Part shown: one piece after another, positions 42,431 to 50,648 of the stretch
Numbering within the stretch: the first letter of the stretch is position 1
How the letters are laid out: every line of letters begins with the position of its first letter
Assembly (NCBI RefSeq): GCF_016463975.1
Contig: NZ_JAEMNX010000007.1
Location: forward strand, 1 to 50,648
Length of the DNA stretch: 50,648 nucleotides
From: Marinomonas transparens
Lineage (GTDB): Bacteria > Pseudomonadota > Gammaproteobacteria > Pseudomonadales > Marinomonadaceae
Direction: 5' to 3'
Made by a program: the position numbers and the translations under genes
Notes under the pieces: model-generated
Told to the model about the DNA's origin: nothing
Seen by the model: the letters and a program-made list of their open reading frames with translations, nothing else
Database searches by the model: none

Positions 42431-42773
42431 TCTCTTCTGGTTGAATTTTTCGTTGCTTGCGGGGTAAATAATTGAACGGCGTGTATGAGTGGGTTTTTAT
42501 AGAAAAGACACAATGTGACGGGACCTAGGAAGCTATATAAAGAACTAGGGAAGTGAAGAAAAAATCATACCGCTCGAATCAATTAGCATGGTCCGAATGA
42601 AACGCCGATAGCTCCCGGTAAAAGCATGATCTAGTCAGCATGTTTTTATCGAGAACTATGCCTATTTTATTCGAAATATCTGCTTATTTTGCGGGAGCAC
42701 CTGCCGTTTAGACGCTTTTCTTATGCCTTTATTGCTACCTATGCTGGGTTCTCTATCATCAAAGGTACAAAAA
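42431..42773. repeat. Intergenic region with long inverted repeat
   Basis: There is no gene here. Arms 42608-42628 and 42639-42659 form a 21-base imperfect inverted repeat around ATCTAGTCAG. Seventeen positions pair, and the other four are transitions that allow G-U pairing on one strand or the other. It may be a terminator-like or repetitive palindromic element after the Rho-like gene. Confidence 0.55.
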
Positions 42774-43241
42774 TTAGGTGCTTAGACTGGCTGATGCTCC
42801 TTTTGTTAAGAGATCTGATTCTGTTAACGTGGAATGTGTATCATTGGTTATCAAAGTAATGTTATCGTCTTCTTGTTTGGCATCTTTTTTTTCGGATGGC
42901 TTTGTGATGCCGGTAAATTTACCACCAGATTCAATGATCAAGTTATCACTATAGACGGTGCCGTTAACGCAACCAGAACTTAAAATCTGGATATAGGTAG
43001 CATGACAAGTGCCTTCAAAATAACCATTAACAATTAAATGCTCTGTGGTAATTTCTCCCTGCATGTTACCTGATTCGCTGATTTTAATTTGATTAGTTAC
43101 TTCAACTTTACCTTCAACGAGCCCATCAATTTGTAGGCGATTTTCTACTTTGATATGTCCGTTAATTGCGCAGCCTTCTGCGATGAGAGTTGTAGCTGAC
43201 GACTGACTCTTAACTCTATTTTTTCCACCAAAGATTCCCAT
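42774..43241 (-). CDS. Bactofilin
   Basis: A 155-residue polymer-forming cytoskeletal protein. The central right-handed beta helix (about 20-115) shows repeating hydrophobic-glycine turns such as CAINGHIKVENRLQIDGLVEGKV and VTNQIKISESGNMQGEI. Disordered tails flank it. It starts with MGIFGGKN, a typical bactofilin leader. Its ATG lies inside the 3' end of the M23 peptidase gene (97-base overlap), so the two are translated as a unit. Bactofilins scaffold cell-wall enzymes to control shape. Confidence 0.95.
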   Translation of the reverse strand: MGIFGGKNRVKSQSSATTLIAEGCAINGHIKVENRLQIDGLVEGKVEVTNQIKISESGNMQGEITTEHLIVNGYFEGTCHATYIQILSSGCVNGTVYSDNLIIESGGKFTGITKPSEKKDAKQEDDNITLITNDTHSTLTESDLLTKGASASLST

Positions 43242-44095
43242 CGTACACCTCTTACACTTTTAAAAATTGCATCAAAGTTGTCAACATTCCAATCCAAAAA
43301 CTGTTTTGGATTTAATGGTCGTCCAATAAACCTTACCTCATAATGAAGGTGTGGCCCAGAAGATAACCCACTGTTTCCTGAATAAGCGATTAAATCGCCT
43401 TTTTTTACGAAATCTCCTTTTTTAGCAACGAACTTACTCAAATGAGAATAAGAACTTGAAAATCCATAGCCATGCAGGATTCGAAGATAGTTGCCAGAGC
43501 CTTTTTTACTCGGGCGTGTTACTTCTACTGTCCCATCCGCTGGCGCATAAACAGGAGTGCCTGTATTAACCGCGAAGTCTTGCCCACGGTGAAATTTCAT
43601 TATCCCTGTGACAGGATGTTTTCGTTTCCCATAACCAGAAGATGTCCGTGCATTTTTTACTGGCGGACCACTTGGGATTTGCGTCAACATTGCTACCCGT
43701 ATTGATGAAGTGATTGCTGCCGTATCTAAACGGGACTCAAGCTCGTCACCCTTATGGTTATCCATGTCTAAAAGGTTTTCTAAATCTCCTAATCGATCAG
43801 AGACGATTTGCATGCGCTCTTCCCGTTCTGATAAATCATGCTCTAAGCTTATTTTTAATGCTGTGAGTGATGTGATCTCTTTACTTAAAGACGTTGATTT
43901 ATGTTCTAGTTCAAGCAGCTTGAGCTTAGAAAATTCTGCGTTGTTTACTAGGTAGTAAATGGCGACGGCTGATACCACGATACTAATAAATGTCATGTAA
44001 GCGATGAATTTTAATGCATGACGCATTTTCTTGCCAAAGCTAATGTGCTTGGTTCCATGAATCGAAGAGACGGATACTGTTACATGATCTTTCAT
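43145..44095 (-). CDS. M23 peptidase (LytM), bactofilin partner
   Basis: A 316-residue membrane-anchored endopeptidase. A hydrophobic segment is at about 29-50, and a coiled coil runs over 52-110. The M23 domain (about 152-265) has zinc ligands H169 and D173 (FHRGQD), H218 (SYSHLS) and H249/H251 (GPHLHYE). All metal and catalytic residues are present, so it should cut peptidoglycan cross-links. The gene overlaps the bactofilin gene by 97 bases, as in CcmA/Csd systems of other Gram-negatives. Confidence 0.93.
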   Translation of the reverse strand: MKDHVTVSVSSIHGTKHISFGKKMRHALKFIAYMTFISIVVSAVAIYYLVNNAEFSKLKLLELEHKSTSLSKEITSLTALKISLEHDLSEREERMQIVSDRLGDLENLLDMDNHKGDELESRLDTAAITSSIRVAMLTQIPSGPPVKNARTSSGYGKRKHPVTGIMKFHRGQDFAVNTGTPVYAPADGTVEVTRPSKKGSGNYLRILHGYGFSSSYSHLSKFVAKKGDFVKKGDLIAYSGNSGLSSGPHLHYEVRFIGRPLNPKQFLDWNVDNFDAIFKSVRGVRWESLVEKIELRVSRQLQLSSQKAAQLTDISK

Positions 44096-44339
44096 CGCTT
44101 TAGTTTCTTACCAACATCATAATTTACTGTTTAGAGAGAGCATACTATCTGATTTTGTATACTTTTGTATATTCGAGAATTCCTTTTTACATAATTATAA
44201 CTTTCACTCAAGTATCAGGGTGGTGTTCGCCTTTACTTAGTATCACCAATTGGCTTGATTGACATTACGCCCTACGATGACGACTTTTTCTTACGTTCAT
44301 AGGGCATTTTATGGGGACCATTTAAAAGAGATCTGGCGC

Positions 44340-45536
44340 CTAACGATTCGCTTTGCGAACATAATTTAAGATTGAAACAGGTACCACTTTTCTTACCGAA
44401 AAGCCTTCTATTTCTTTGCGTTTAATGATGTGTTTTAAACGGCTCTCGATGGCGCACAGGTTTTTAAAGTCGCCCATGGCAACAAAAGAGATGGCTTCCC
44501 CTGTGGCACCAGCACGACCGGTTCGGCCAATACGATGTATGTATTCTTCCGGTTTAAAGGGGAGGTCGTAATTCACCACGCGACTCAATTCGCCAATATC
44601 CAAACCGCGGGCGGCAACGCCAGTGGCAACTAAGTATTTGAGTTTGCCGGATTTGAAGTCGGTCAAAATCTTTTCACGCATGGTTTGGCTTCTATCGCCA
44701 TGGATGGAATCGGCTTCAATGCCACGTTTTGCTAACTGGGAGACCAGCTTGGCAGCACCGTGCTTTTTCTCGATAAAAATAAGCGCCTGATCCCACTTTT
44801 GCTCGTTAATTAAGTGACTTAGTAGTGCCGATTTTGTGTCTTTATCTACGGTGATTAACCACTGCTTTATATTGGCTGCCGCTTTGGTCTTGGGAGAAAT
44901 AGAGATTTCTGTAGCAGGTTTGCTCATTTTGTCATCAGAAAAACCGTAGGCGAGGGCATGCACGTCGTCGGTCATGGTGGCCGAAAACAACAGGTTTTGT
45001 CTGTCGCTGGGTAAGCGATCGATGATTTTATTGATATCGCCAACAAACCCCATATCCACCATTCTATCTGCTTCATCTAATACCAGAACTTCAAGTTCAT
45101 CAAAATGCAGGGCGCGTTGATGAGCTAGATCAAGTAGTCGGCCCGGTGTAGCAACTAGGATATCGATGCCTTCGATTAAACGCTGTTTTTGTGGTTCGGA
45201 ATCTACACCACCATAAACTGCCATAGAACTTAGTTTAAGGTGTTTGCTGTACTGGGCAATACTGGCCTCTACTTGAACCGCCAATTCACGGGTGGGTACT
45301 AAAATAAGTGCCCGTATGCGTTTACCTCTTAATGTACCTGTCTTCTTGAATCTTTCTAATATGGGTAGAACAAAAGCCGCTGTTTTACCGGTTCCTGTTT
45401 GCGCGGTAGCGATCAGGTCTTTGCCCGATAAAATAATAGGAATGGCTTGTTTTTGGATTGCCGTAGGAGTGGTGTAGCCCAGTTCTTTAGTCGCTTGTAC
45501 AAGAGGGTTAGATAACCCCAATTTTGAAAATGGCAT
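44340..45536 (-). CDS. DEAD-box RNA helicase, RhlE-like
   Basis: A 398-residue helicase. In order: Q motif (FSKLGLS...TPTAIQKQAIP), Walker A AQTGTGKT, motif Ib, DEAD (VLDEADRM), SAT (FSATM), and in RecA2 IHGDRSQ, VATGVAARGLDI and HRIGRTGRAG. A short basic tail follows. The start is ATG 45536; a farther in-frame ATG at 45557 has no better ribosome site. RhlE proteins act in ribosome assembly and mRNA decay, often in the cold. Confidence 0.94.
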   Translation of the reverse strand: MPFSKLGLSNPLVQATKELGYTTPTAIQKQAIPIILSGKDLIATAQTGTGKTAAFVLPILERFKKTGTLRGKRIRALILVPTRELAVQVEASIAQYSKHLKLSSMAVYGGVDSEPQKQRLIEGIDILVATPGRLLDLAHQRALHFDELEVLVLDEADRMVDMGFVGDINKIIDRLPSDRQNLLFSATMTDDVHALAYGFSDDKMSKPATEISISPKTKAAANIKQWLITVDKDTKSALLSHLINEQKWDQALIFIEKKHGAAKLVSQLAKRGIEADSIHGDRSQTMREKILTDFKSGKLKYLVATGVAARGLDIGELSRVVNYDLPFKPEEYIHRIGRTGRAGATGEAISFVAMGDFKNLCAIESRLKHIIKRKEIEGFSVRKVVPVSILNYVRKANR

Positions 45537-45721
45537 AGAGGCTCGACAGGTTGTCATCAGGAGAGTGACAGGCAGTATAGCGTAAAAGTTGTCGTGGAGT
45601 TTGTCTAAGATTGTAAAAAAAACTATGGTTTGTTCGTTGTTTGAGTACCGTTGCTCGGCTAGTCTAAGCCGTTAGGTCTTATACAAAAGTTAGAATAGGG
45701 CGAATTAATTGAGGTGAATAT

Positions 45722-46630
45722 ATGACAAGAAAAAGAATATTATTTACAGGTGGGTCGGGCAAAGCTGGCAAGCACGTCGTAGCGTATTTACTAGAGCAAG
45801 GACATCGAGTAATGAACGTCGACCTAGTCCCGTTGGATCACCCCGGAGTAGATAACTTAATTGCTGATATTACAGATTCTGGGCAGATGTTTAATGCCAT
45901 GAGCTCTTATGCTGGCTTTGACGAAATGGAGCCCGGTACTGGTGTACCAGCATTCGATGCTGTGGTGCATTTTGCTGCTGTGCCTAGAATCTTAATTAAC
46001 CCTGATAATGAAACCTTTCGAGTGAATACCATGGGCACTTATAACGTGATTGAAGCGGCGGTTAAGTTCGGTATTAAGAAGGTGATCATTGCTTCGTCAG
46101 AGACGACCTATGGCATCTGTTTTTCCGATGGCGAGACGAATCCTCAGTCGTTACCGCTGGATGAGGACTATGATGTTGATCCCATGGACAGCTACGGTTT
46201 ATCTAAAGTAGTGAATGAAAAAACAGCGCGTAGTTTTCAGCGCCGTTCAGGGGCCGATATTTACGCGCTTCGCATTGGCAATGTGGTTGAGCCACATGAG
46301 TATGCAGAATTGTTTCCTGATTATTTTAAAAATCCTGAAGTACGTCGTAGAAATGCGTTTTGCTATATTGATGCACGGGACTTAGGGCAGATTGTTGATC
46401 TTTGCTTGAAAAAAGACGGTCTTGGTTATCAGGTTTTTAATGCTGGAAACGATCATAATGGGGCCATTATCCCCAGTAAAGAGTTAGCTGAACGCTTTTT
46501 CTCTGGCGTGCCGATTACCCGTGAACTGGGCGAGCATGAAGCACTATTTTCGAACCGTAAAATTCGTGATGTGCTTGGCTTTAAAGAACAGCATAACTGG
46601 CAGAAATATGTCAATGCCCCTAAAGTATAA
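45722..46630 (+). CDS. NAD-dependent epimerase/dehydratase
   Basis: A 302-residue extended SDR. The nucleotide loop is FTGGSGKAGKHV (about 8-19), the serine is in IIASSETTYG, and the YxxxK pair is YGLSK. GAGGTG precedes the ATG. It probably acts on a nucleotide sugar or a sugar acid (uronate dehydrogenase-like proteins have this length). The specific substrate is not determined. Confidence 0.9.
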   Translation: MTRKRILFTGGSGKAGKHVVAYLLEQGHRVMNVDLVPLDHPGVDNLIADITDSGQMFNAMSSYAGFDEMEPGTGVPAFDAVVHFAAVPRILINPDNETFRVNTMGTYNVIEAAVKFGIKKVIIASSETTYGICFSDGETNPQSLPLDEDYDVDPMDSYGLSKVVNEKTARSFQRRSGADIYALRIGNVVEPHEYAELFPDYFKNPEVRRRNAFCYIDARDLGQIVDLCLKKDGLGYQVFNAGNDHNGAIIPSKELAERFFSGVPITRELGEHEALFSNRKIRDVLGFKEQHNWQKYVNAPKV

Positions 46631-46642
46631 AGAAAGGTACAG

Positions 46643-47008
46643 ATGAATTACGATGAGTTTAATGCTTTTTGTGGCTCTTTTTCTGCAACGACCTATGTTG
46701 TTCAGTGGGGCGGTTCACATGTCTGGAAAGTCGGAGGTAAAGTGTTTGCTGTTGGAGGGTGGGCAAAAGATAAAACGCCTGCATTTACATTTAAAACATC
46801 AGAATTGAACTTTGCTTTTTTAAGAGAAAGTGACGGCTATCGACCTGCTCCCTATTTAGCTAGCCGTGGTATGTTGTGGATACAGCAATATACAAACAAA
46901 CAAGAGCAAGATGAGGCGTTGCGTTATTACTTGAGTGAATCCTATCGTCTAGTGTCATTAGGGCTCACTAAGAAAAAACAAAAAGAGCTTGGCTTAAATC
47001 AAGACTGA
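46643..47008 (+). CDS. MmcQ/YjbR-family protein
   Basis: A 121-residue protein of the MmcQ/YjbR (DUF419) family. The start MNYDEFNAFCGSFSATT and VWKVGGKVFAVGGWAKDKTPAFTFKTSE are typical. It has a cytoplasmic double-wing DNA-binding-like fold by family. It begins 12 bases after the epimerase stop with AAAGG upstream, so likely the same transcript. Confidence 0.88.
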   Translation: MNYDEFNAFCGSFSATTYVVQWGGSHVWKVGGKVFAVGGWAKDKTPAFTFKTSELNFAFLRESDGYRPAPYLASRGMLWIQQYTNKQEQDEALRYYLSESYRLVSLGLTKKKQKELGLNQD

Positions 47009-47146
47009 TATTGTAAAAAAGGATCATAATTAAGTGGCTCAAAAGACCTTATAGCCGCTGGCTCTGCTTACCTTCCCTAGTTTAGCTAGCTATTCTTCGC
47101 CCTTCAGCAAGGCGTGGTAGAAACTCAAGTTAGGGTGGATTAAATT

Positions 47147-47392
47147 ATGCTTGATATAAATTTTCTTACGATTTTTTTGGGCTGGTGCTCAATAATTAAT
47201 GTTGGTGTTTTGATATTTTCGTTTTTATTTATTTCTGTATTTAGGAACTTAGTTATCAACATTCACAGTGGTTTAATGGGGGTTAAACCCAGCGAACTTC
47301 CCCAGCTCTATTTTCACTATATGAGCATGTATAAAATCATTATTGTCGTTTTTAATATTGTTCCGTATTTCGCAATAAAAATAATGACTTAG
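47147..47392 (+). CDS. Small membrane protein, DUF6868-like
   Basis: An 81-residue protein with two hydrophobic segments (about 8-32 and 58-78) and a short polar middle rich in His. The pattern (LGWCSIINVGVLIFSF, then HYMSMYKIIIVVFN) resembles the small family DUF6868, from memory. No function is known. The ribosome site is weak, but length and membrane pattern support a real gene. Confidence 0.65.
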   Translation: MLDINFLTIFLGWCSIINVGVLIFSFLFISVFRNLVINIHSGLMGVKPSELPQLYFHYMSMYKIIIVVFNIVPYFAIKIMT

Positions 47393-47576
47393 TGTAAGCC
47401 CTATATACTAGGGAAGCATAAACATTAAGCATTGTGATTTTAAAAGAGATTCTTTCATTTTATGTTTCATTTCAGTTGAAAAGCGGAACAAAGCTATGAT
47501 GTTTTGGTCTGATCAACAAAATTAACTCGTTCTTATTCAGTGATGATAAGTATTTAAACTTAAATTGGAAAATTAA

Positions 47577-48272
47577 ATGAATCGTTCTTCGACACATAAG
47601 CCACGTCCCATGGTTGATCTGATTGTTAGCGTTGTATTGCCGTCTTTTATTTTAATGAAATTAAGTGGTGAGGATGAGTTGGGGGTCAGTGGGGGCTTGA
47701 TCCTTGCTCTTGCTTTTCCGCTTGGGTGGGGCGTTTTTGAATTAATAAAGCATAAGAAGTTTAACTTTATTGCTTTGTTAGGGCTGGTGAGTGTTTTGCT
47801 GACAGGTAGCATAGGTTTGTTCGAGCTTGATAATAAATGGTTAGCGATTAAAGAAGCGGCGATACCAGCCATAATAGGCATTGCTGTATTGGTATCTTCT
47901 TTTACACCTTATCCGCTTGTTAGGGCCTTATTGTTTAATGCATCGGTCATGGATGTGGACATGATTAAGCAAAAACTGGAAGAAAACAGAAGTACTGTGG
48001 CATTTGAAAAAAAGATGATGCGGGCAACGTATTTTGTGGCTGGCTCTTTTGCCTTTTCAGCGGTAATGAATTACGTATTAGCCAAGTGGATTGTTACCAG
48101 TCCTGCTGGAACAGAAGCCTTTAATGAAGAGCTTGGCCAAATGACGTTATACAGTTATCCAATGATTGCGCTTCCTTCTATGGTGATGATGATGGCTATA
48201 TTTTATTACCTATGGCGCAGCATTAATAAAGCAACCGGTTTAAAACTAGAAGATTTGATGGTTAAAAAATGA
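47577..48272 (+). CDS. VC0807-family membrane protein
   Basis: A 231-residue integral membrane protein with about six hydrophobic segments. LALAFPLGWGVFELIKHKKFNFIALLGLVSVLLTG and the later SFTPYPLVRALLFN match the VC0807/septation-A-like family. Function is not established. The ATG is preceded by an AT-rich stretch with only a weak ribosome site (GGAAA). Confidence 0.85.
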   Translation: MNRSSTHKPRPMVDLIVSVVLPSFILMKLSGEDELGVSGGLILALAFPLGWGVFELIKHKKFNFIALLGLVSVLLTGSIGLFELDNKWLAIKEAAIPAIIGIAVLVSSFTPYPLVRALLFNASVMDVDMIKQKLEENRSTVAFEKKMMRATYFVAGSFAFSAVMNYVLAKWIVTSPAGTEAFNEELGQMTLYSYPMIALPSMVMMMAIFYYLWRSINKATGLKLEDLMVKK

Positions 48273-48293
48273 GTCTAAAAAAGCTAAAGCTTG

Positions 48294-49637
48294 TTACGGT
48301 TTTTTGTATCTATGGTTTTCAATGACGTCTCTTACGGTTTCTAGTGCGTTTTGTAATGTATCCATATCCACAGAGCCTAATGCTAAGCGAATGGCATGGG
48401 GGACAATGGGGGAGGTGGAGAAAGGCTCTGCGGTAGAGGCTGATATTCCCTGTTCAAGCAGTACTTTTACTACTTGATCCGATCGGCCTTCTTCTAGTAA
48501 AGGCAGCCACGCAAAATATGAGTGTGGGTGGTTTTGATACTGATAGCCTGTAAAAACTTCAACGAATAAGGTTTGTCTTTTAGCGGCATCGATACGCTTT
48601 TCTTGTTCTAGCTGTGCAACCGTGCCGTCCTCTATCCAATTGCAAGCCAATGCGGTGATAATAGCGGGTGTATTCCATGTGGAGGCACGAATTGCACGTT
48701 CCAATAAGGAAACCCATTTATTCGGCGCTGTGATAAATCCAAAACGTAATCCAGTCGCGACATTTTTGGAAAGGCTCGAAACATAGACGGTTCGCTCAGG
48801 TGCAAGCATAGCAATAGGTTGCGGTGCATTTAGTTCCAAAAAAGCATAGGGCGCGTCTTCAATAATGACTAGGTCATGGCGACGAGCGATTTCCACAATA
48901 TCGTGACGTTGTGATTCACTCATGACCCAACCGAGAGGATTGTGCACAGTAGGTTGAAGGTATAAGGCCTTTACTTTTCGTTGCGTACAAATCTCTGTTA
49001 GGTAGTTTATATCAAGACACTGTTGTCGATTAGGAATAGGAAGCAATTCTATTCCTAATGCTTGCGCCAGTGCTTTTATTCCCGAATAAGTCAATGCATC
49101 AACGGCCATTACATCACCCGCTTTTAGAAGTGCCATGGCGGTGGAGATTAAACCATGTTGAGCTCCTCCAACGATCAGAGTGTTTTTCGCATCTGTTATT
49201 AAGCCTCGACTGCGCAGGTGGTTGGTAACAATGACGCGTTCATGATCTCGACCTGCATGTGGCTGATAACGTAATAAACTTTCTAGATCTCCTGATAATG
49301 CGAGTTGTCGTAGAGCAAGCCGTAACTGATCGGATTGTTGAGGCAGTGATGGATAATTAAAGTTGAGGTCAATGATATCGTCAATCATAGGCTGTTGGTC
49401 TGTTCCCCAGCCTTTTGGCAATGACACTTCTCTTACAAAAGAGCCTCGCCCCGTTTCGCCAGCTACTAACCCCATTCTAATTAGCTCTCGGTAAACTTTT
49501 GAAGCGGTTGCTAAGGCAATGCCATACTGTTTAGCTAGTTGTCTATGGGTAGGTAATTGAACGCCCGGTGTTAATTTTCCTGATCGAATGTCTGATGCAA
49601 AGACATCGACAATGTTTTTATAGCTAGCTTTAGCCAT
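48294..49637 (-). CDS. MocR-family regulator (GntR HTH + aminotransferase)
   Basis: A 447-residue regulator. The N-terminal GntR winged helix has LTPGVQLPTHRQLAKQYGIALATASKVYRELIRMGLV. The fold type I aminotransferase domain (about 100-440) has the PLP lysine in YVSSLSKNVATGLRFGFI and the aspartate region IIEDAPY. MocR proteins bind PLP and usually control vitamin B6, GABA, taurine or transport genes. It diverges from a DJ-1-family gene across 87 bases and may control it. Confidence 0.93.
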   Translation of the reverse strand: MAKASYKNIVDVFASDIRSGKLTPGVQLPTHRQLAKQYGIALATASKVYRELIRMGLVAGETGRGSFVREVSLPKGWGTDQQPMIDDIIDLNFNYPSLPQQSDQLRLALRQLALSGDLESLLRYQPHAGRDHERVIVTNHLRSRGLITDAKNTLIVGGAQHGLISTAMALLKAGDVMAVDALTYSGIKALAQALGIELLPIPNRQQCLDINYLTEICTQRKVKALYLQPTVHNPLGWVMSESQRHDIVEIARRHDLVIIEDAPYAFLELNAPQPIAMLAPERTVYVSSLSKNVATGLRFGFITAPNKWVSLLERAIRASTWNTPAIITALACNWIEDGTVAQLEQEKRIDAAKRQTLFVEVFTGYQYQNHPHSYFAWLPLLEEGRSDQVVKVLLEQGISASTAEPFSTSPIVPHAIRLALGSVDMDTLQNALETVRDVIENHRYKKP

Positions 49638-49724
49638 GTCGAAATGTACCTATGACAATTTTTTGATTGTATTAGATTACGGGGTTACTGTTTTTCCATC
49701 AAATTACTTTAAGGGAAAACATGA

Positions 49725-50330
49725 ATGAAGATATCTATTCTCACATTTGAGGGTTTTAATGAACTCGATTCTTTAATTGCGTTTGGTATTTTGAGTCGTG
49801 TTAAAAAGCCTGATTGGCAGGTTTCTATTACCAGCCCGACATCACAGGTTTGCTCTATGAATGGTTTGGTATTAGAAGCAACAAAGACCTTATCTGATAT
49901 AGCAGATGACGATGTGGTATTGATTGGTAGTGGTTTGAAAACAAGAGAGGTTGTTGCGGATGAATTGCTCATGGCTCAGCTTAAGCTTGATCCAACTCGT
50001 CAGTTGATCGGTGCACAATGCTCTGGTGCACTTATTTTAGAAAAACTGGGGTTATTAAAAAAAATGCCAGTTTGTACAGATTTGACCACCGCACCTTGGG
50101 TGAAAGAAACGGGGGTTAAGGTTTTAGATCAGGCCTTTTATGCAGAACAAAATATTGCTTCATCTGGTGGTTGTTTGGCGTCATTGTATTTAGCCTGCTG
50201 GGTCATTGCTAGAGCTGAAGGTCTCGAAGAAGCCAAAGAGCAAATGCATTACTTTGCGCCAGTTGGTGAAAAAGAGGCCTATGTCGAAGCAATGGTGCGA
50301 AATATATCTCCTTATCTAGGGAAGGTCTGA
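49725..50330 (+). CDS. DJ-1/PfpI-family protein
   Basis: A 201-residue single-domain DJ-1/PfpI protein. ISILTFEGFNELDSLIAFGIL is the first strand and helix, and LIGAQCSGALILEKLGLL holds the nucleophile-elbow cysteine. The later FYAEQNIASSGGCLASLYLA completes the core. There is no DNA-binding domain, unlike the GlxA-like gene at 17.5 kb. It may be a glyoxalase, hydratase (isonitrile-hydratase-like) or stress protein. AAGGGAAAA precedes the ATG. Confidence 0.88.
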   Translation: MKISILTFEGFNELDSLIAFGILSRVKKPDWQVSITSPTSQVCSMNGLVLEATKTLSDIADDDVVLIGSGLKTREVVADELLMAQLKLDPTRQLIGAQCSGALILEKLGLLKKMPVCTDLTTAPWVKETGVKVLDQAFYAEQNIASSGGCLASLYLACWVIARAEGLEEAKEQMHYFAPVGEKEAYVEAMVRNISPYLGKV

Positions 50331-50648
50331 ATAAGTCTACTAAGACTCAGTCTTTCAGAGAAATCGTCAAATAAGGCGCGACTCTGATGTAATGTAAGTA
50401 CCTTTCAAAGAGGCGCAACGCAGTGTGGCGGTTTCTATGAAAGACCCGCAGGGCATGGTCTAAAAGCCTGAATTCTTTGTTGAGCACCTCGACAATAGGG
50501 CAACTATTCACATTCGGTACTCGCCTTGAATAACAGGCTTTTATCCACATGCTGAGACAAGAGGACTTGTTCAGATCTTCCCTAATAGCAAATTCAGTTT
50601 CTTACCCAGATTGAATCGCTATTGAAGGCTGGGCTATGATGTGTCGAG
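50331..50648. other. Unassigned end of window
   Basis: No gene can be supported in the last 318 bases. A 67-codon open frame on the minus strand (50347-50550) looks like a C-terminal end with Arg/His/Tyr-rich sequence. It lacks a ribosome site and was not recognised. It could be an unrecognised mobile-element remnant. Confidence 0.3.

Noticed and set aside
50347..50550. 67-codon open frame on the minus strand
   Set aside because: No ribosome site, no recognised family; left as unassigned sequence.

Overview
The window reads as chromosome of a mesophilic marine gammaproteobacterium, most likely Marinomonas or a close Oceanospirillales relative. This rests on moderate GC content, many ABC and 2-hydroxycarboxylate transporters, an M23 peptidase/bactofilin pair, a RhlE-type helicase and VC0807-type proteins. 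No rRNA, tRNA or species marker was seen, so the genus is an inference.

Layout. 1-3.6 kb: a DcuS/CitA-type two-component system (response regulator cut by the window edge) next to a CitS-type 2-hydroxycarboxylate transporter. 4.2-14.25 kb: a guanidine-assimilation operon. It has a sigma-54-like promoter, a guanidine-I (ykkC) riboswitch leader, a three-gene ABC importer, two DUF1989 proteins (carboxyguanidine deiminase CgdAB), guanidine carboxylase and allophanate hydrolase, and an intrinsic terminator. A second riboswitch of a different class, guanidine-II (mini-ykkC), lies inside the operon directly before the carboxylase gene. Together these genes would import guanidine, carboxylate it with ATP, deiminate it to allophanate and release ammonia. 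14.25-17 kb: accessory DNA with hairpin-rich intergenic repeats, a parD antitoxin with a truncated parE, an IS30-family remnant, and two integron-type gene cassettes (DUF3703 and a RimL-like acetyltransferase) with an attC-like site. 17-28.4 kb: mostly single genes. They include a rhodanese and a GlxA-like regulator that diverge from a perfect 13+13 bp palindrome, a double-SBP diguanylate cyclase, a PNPOx-like protein, an islet (AAC(6')-like acetyltransferase and serine hydrolase) bracketed by a partly duplicated spermidine-synthase-like gene, a lipoprotein hydrolase, a P-loop kinase and a monooxygenase with a DnaJ-like cysteine module.

28.4-37.9 kb: a LysR-regulated catabolic cluster with a polyamine/opine-type ABC importer, two DadA-like FAD oxidases, a [2Fe-2S] protein and an HcnB/OoxA-like FAD subunit, and a RidA imine deaminase. 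Its substrate is not identifiable from sequence but should be a secondary-amine amino acid or opine. 37.9-50.6 kb: a ZntR-like regulator with a metal-efflux permease, a SulP transporter, a Rho paralogue lacking the RNA-binding domain, bactofilin/M23 peptidase, a RhlE helicase, an epimerase, small membrane proteins, a MocR regulator and a DJ-1-family protein.

The most notable items are the two-riboswitch guanidine operon, the orphan multi-subunit amine-oxidase cluster and the truncated Rho paralogue.
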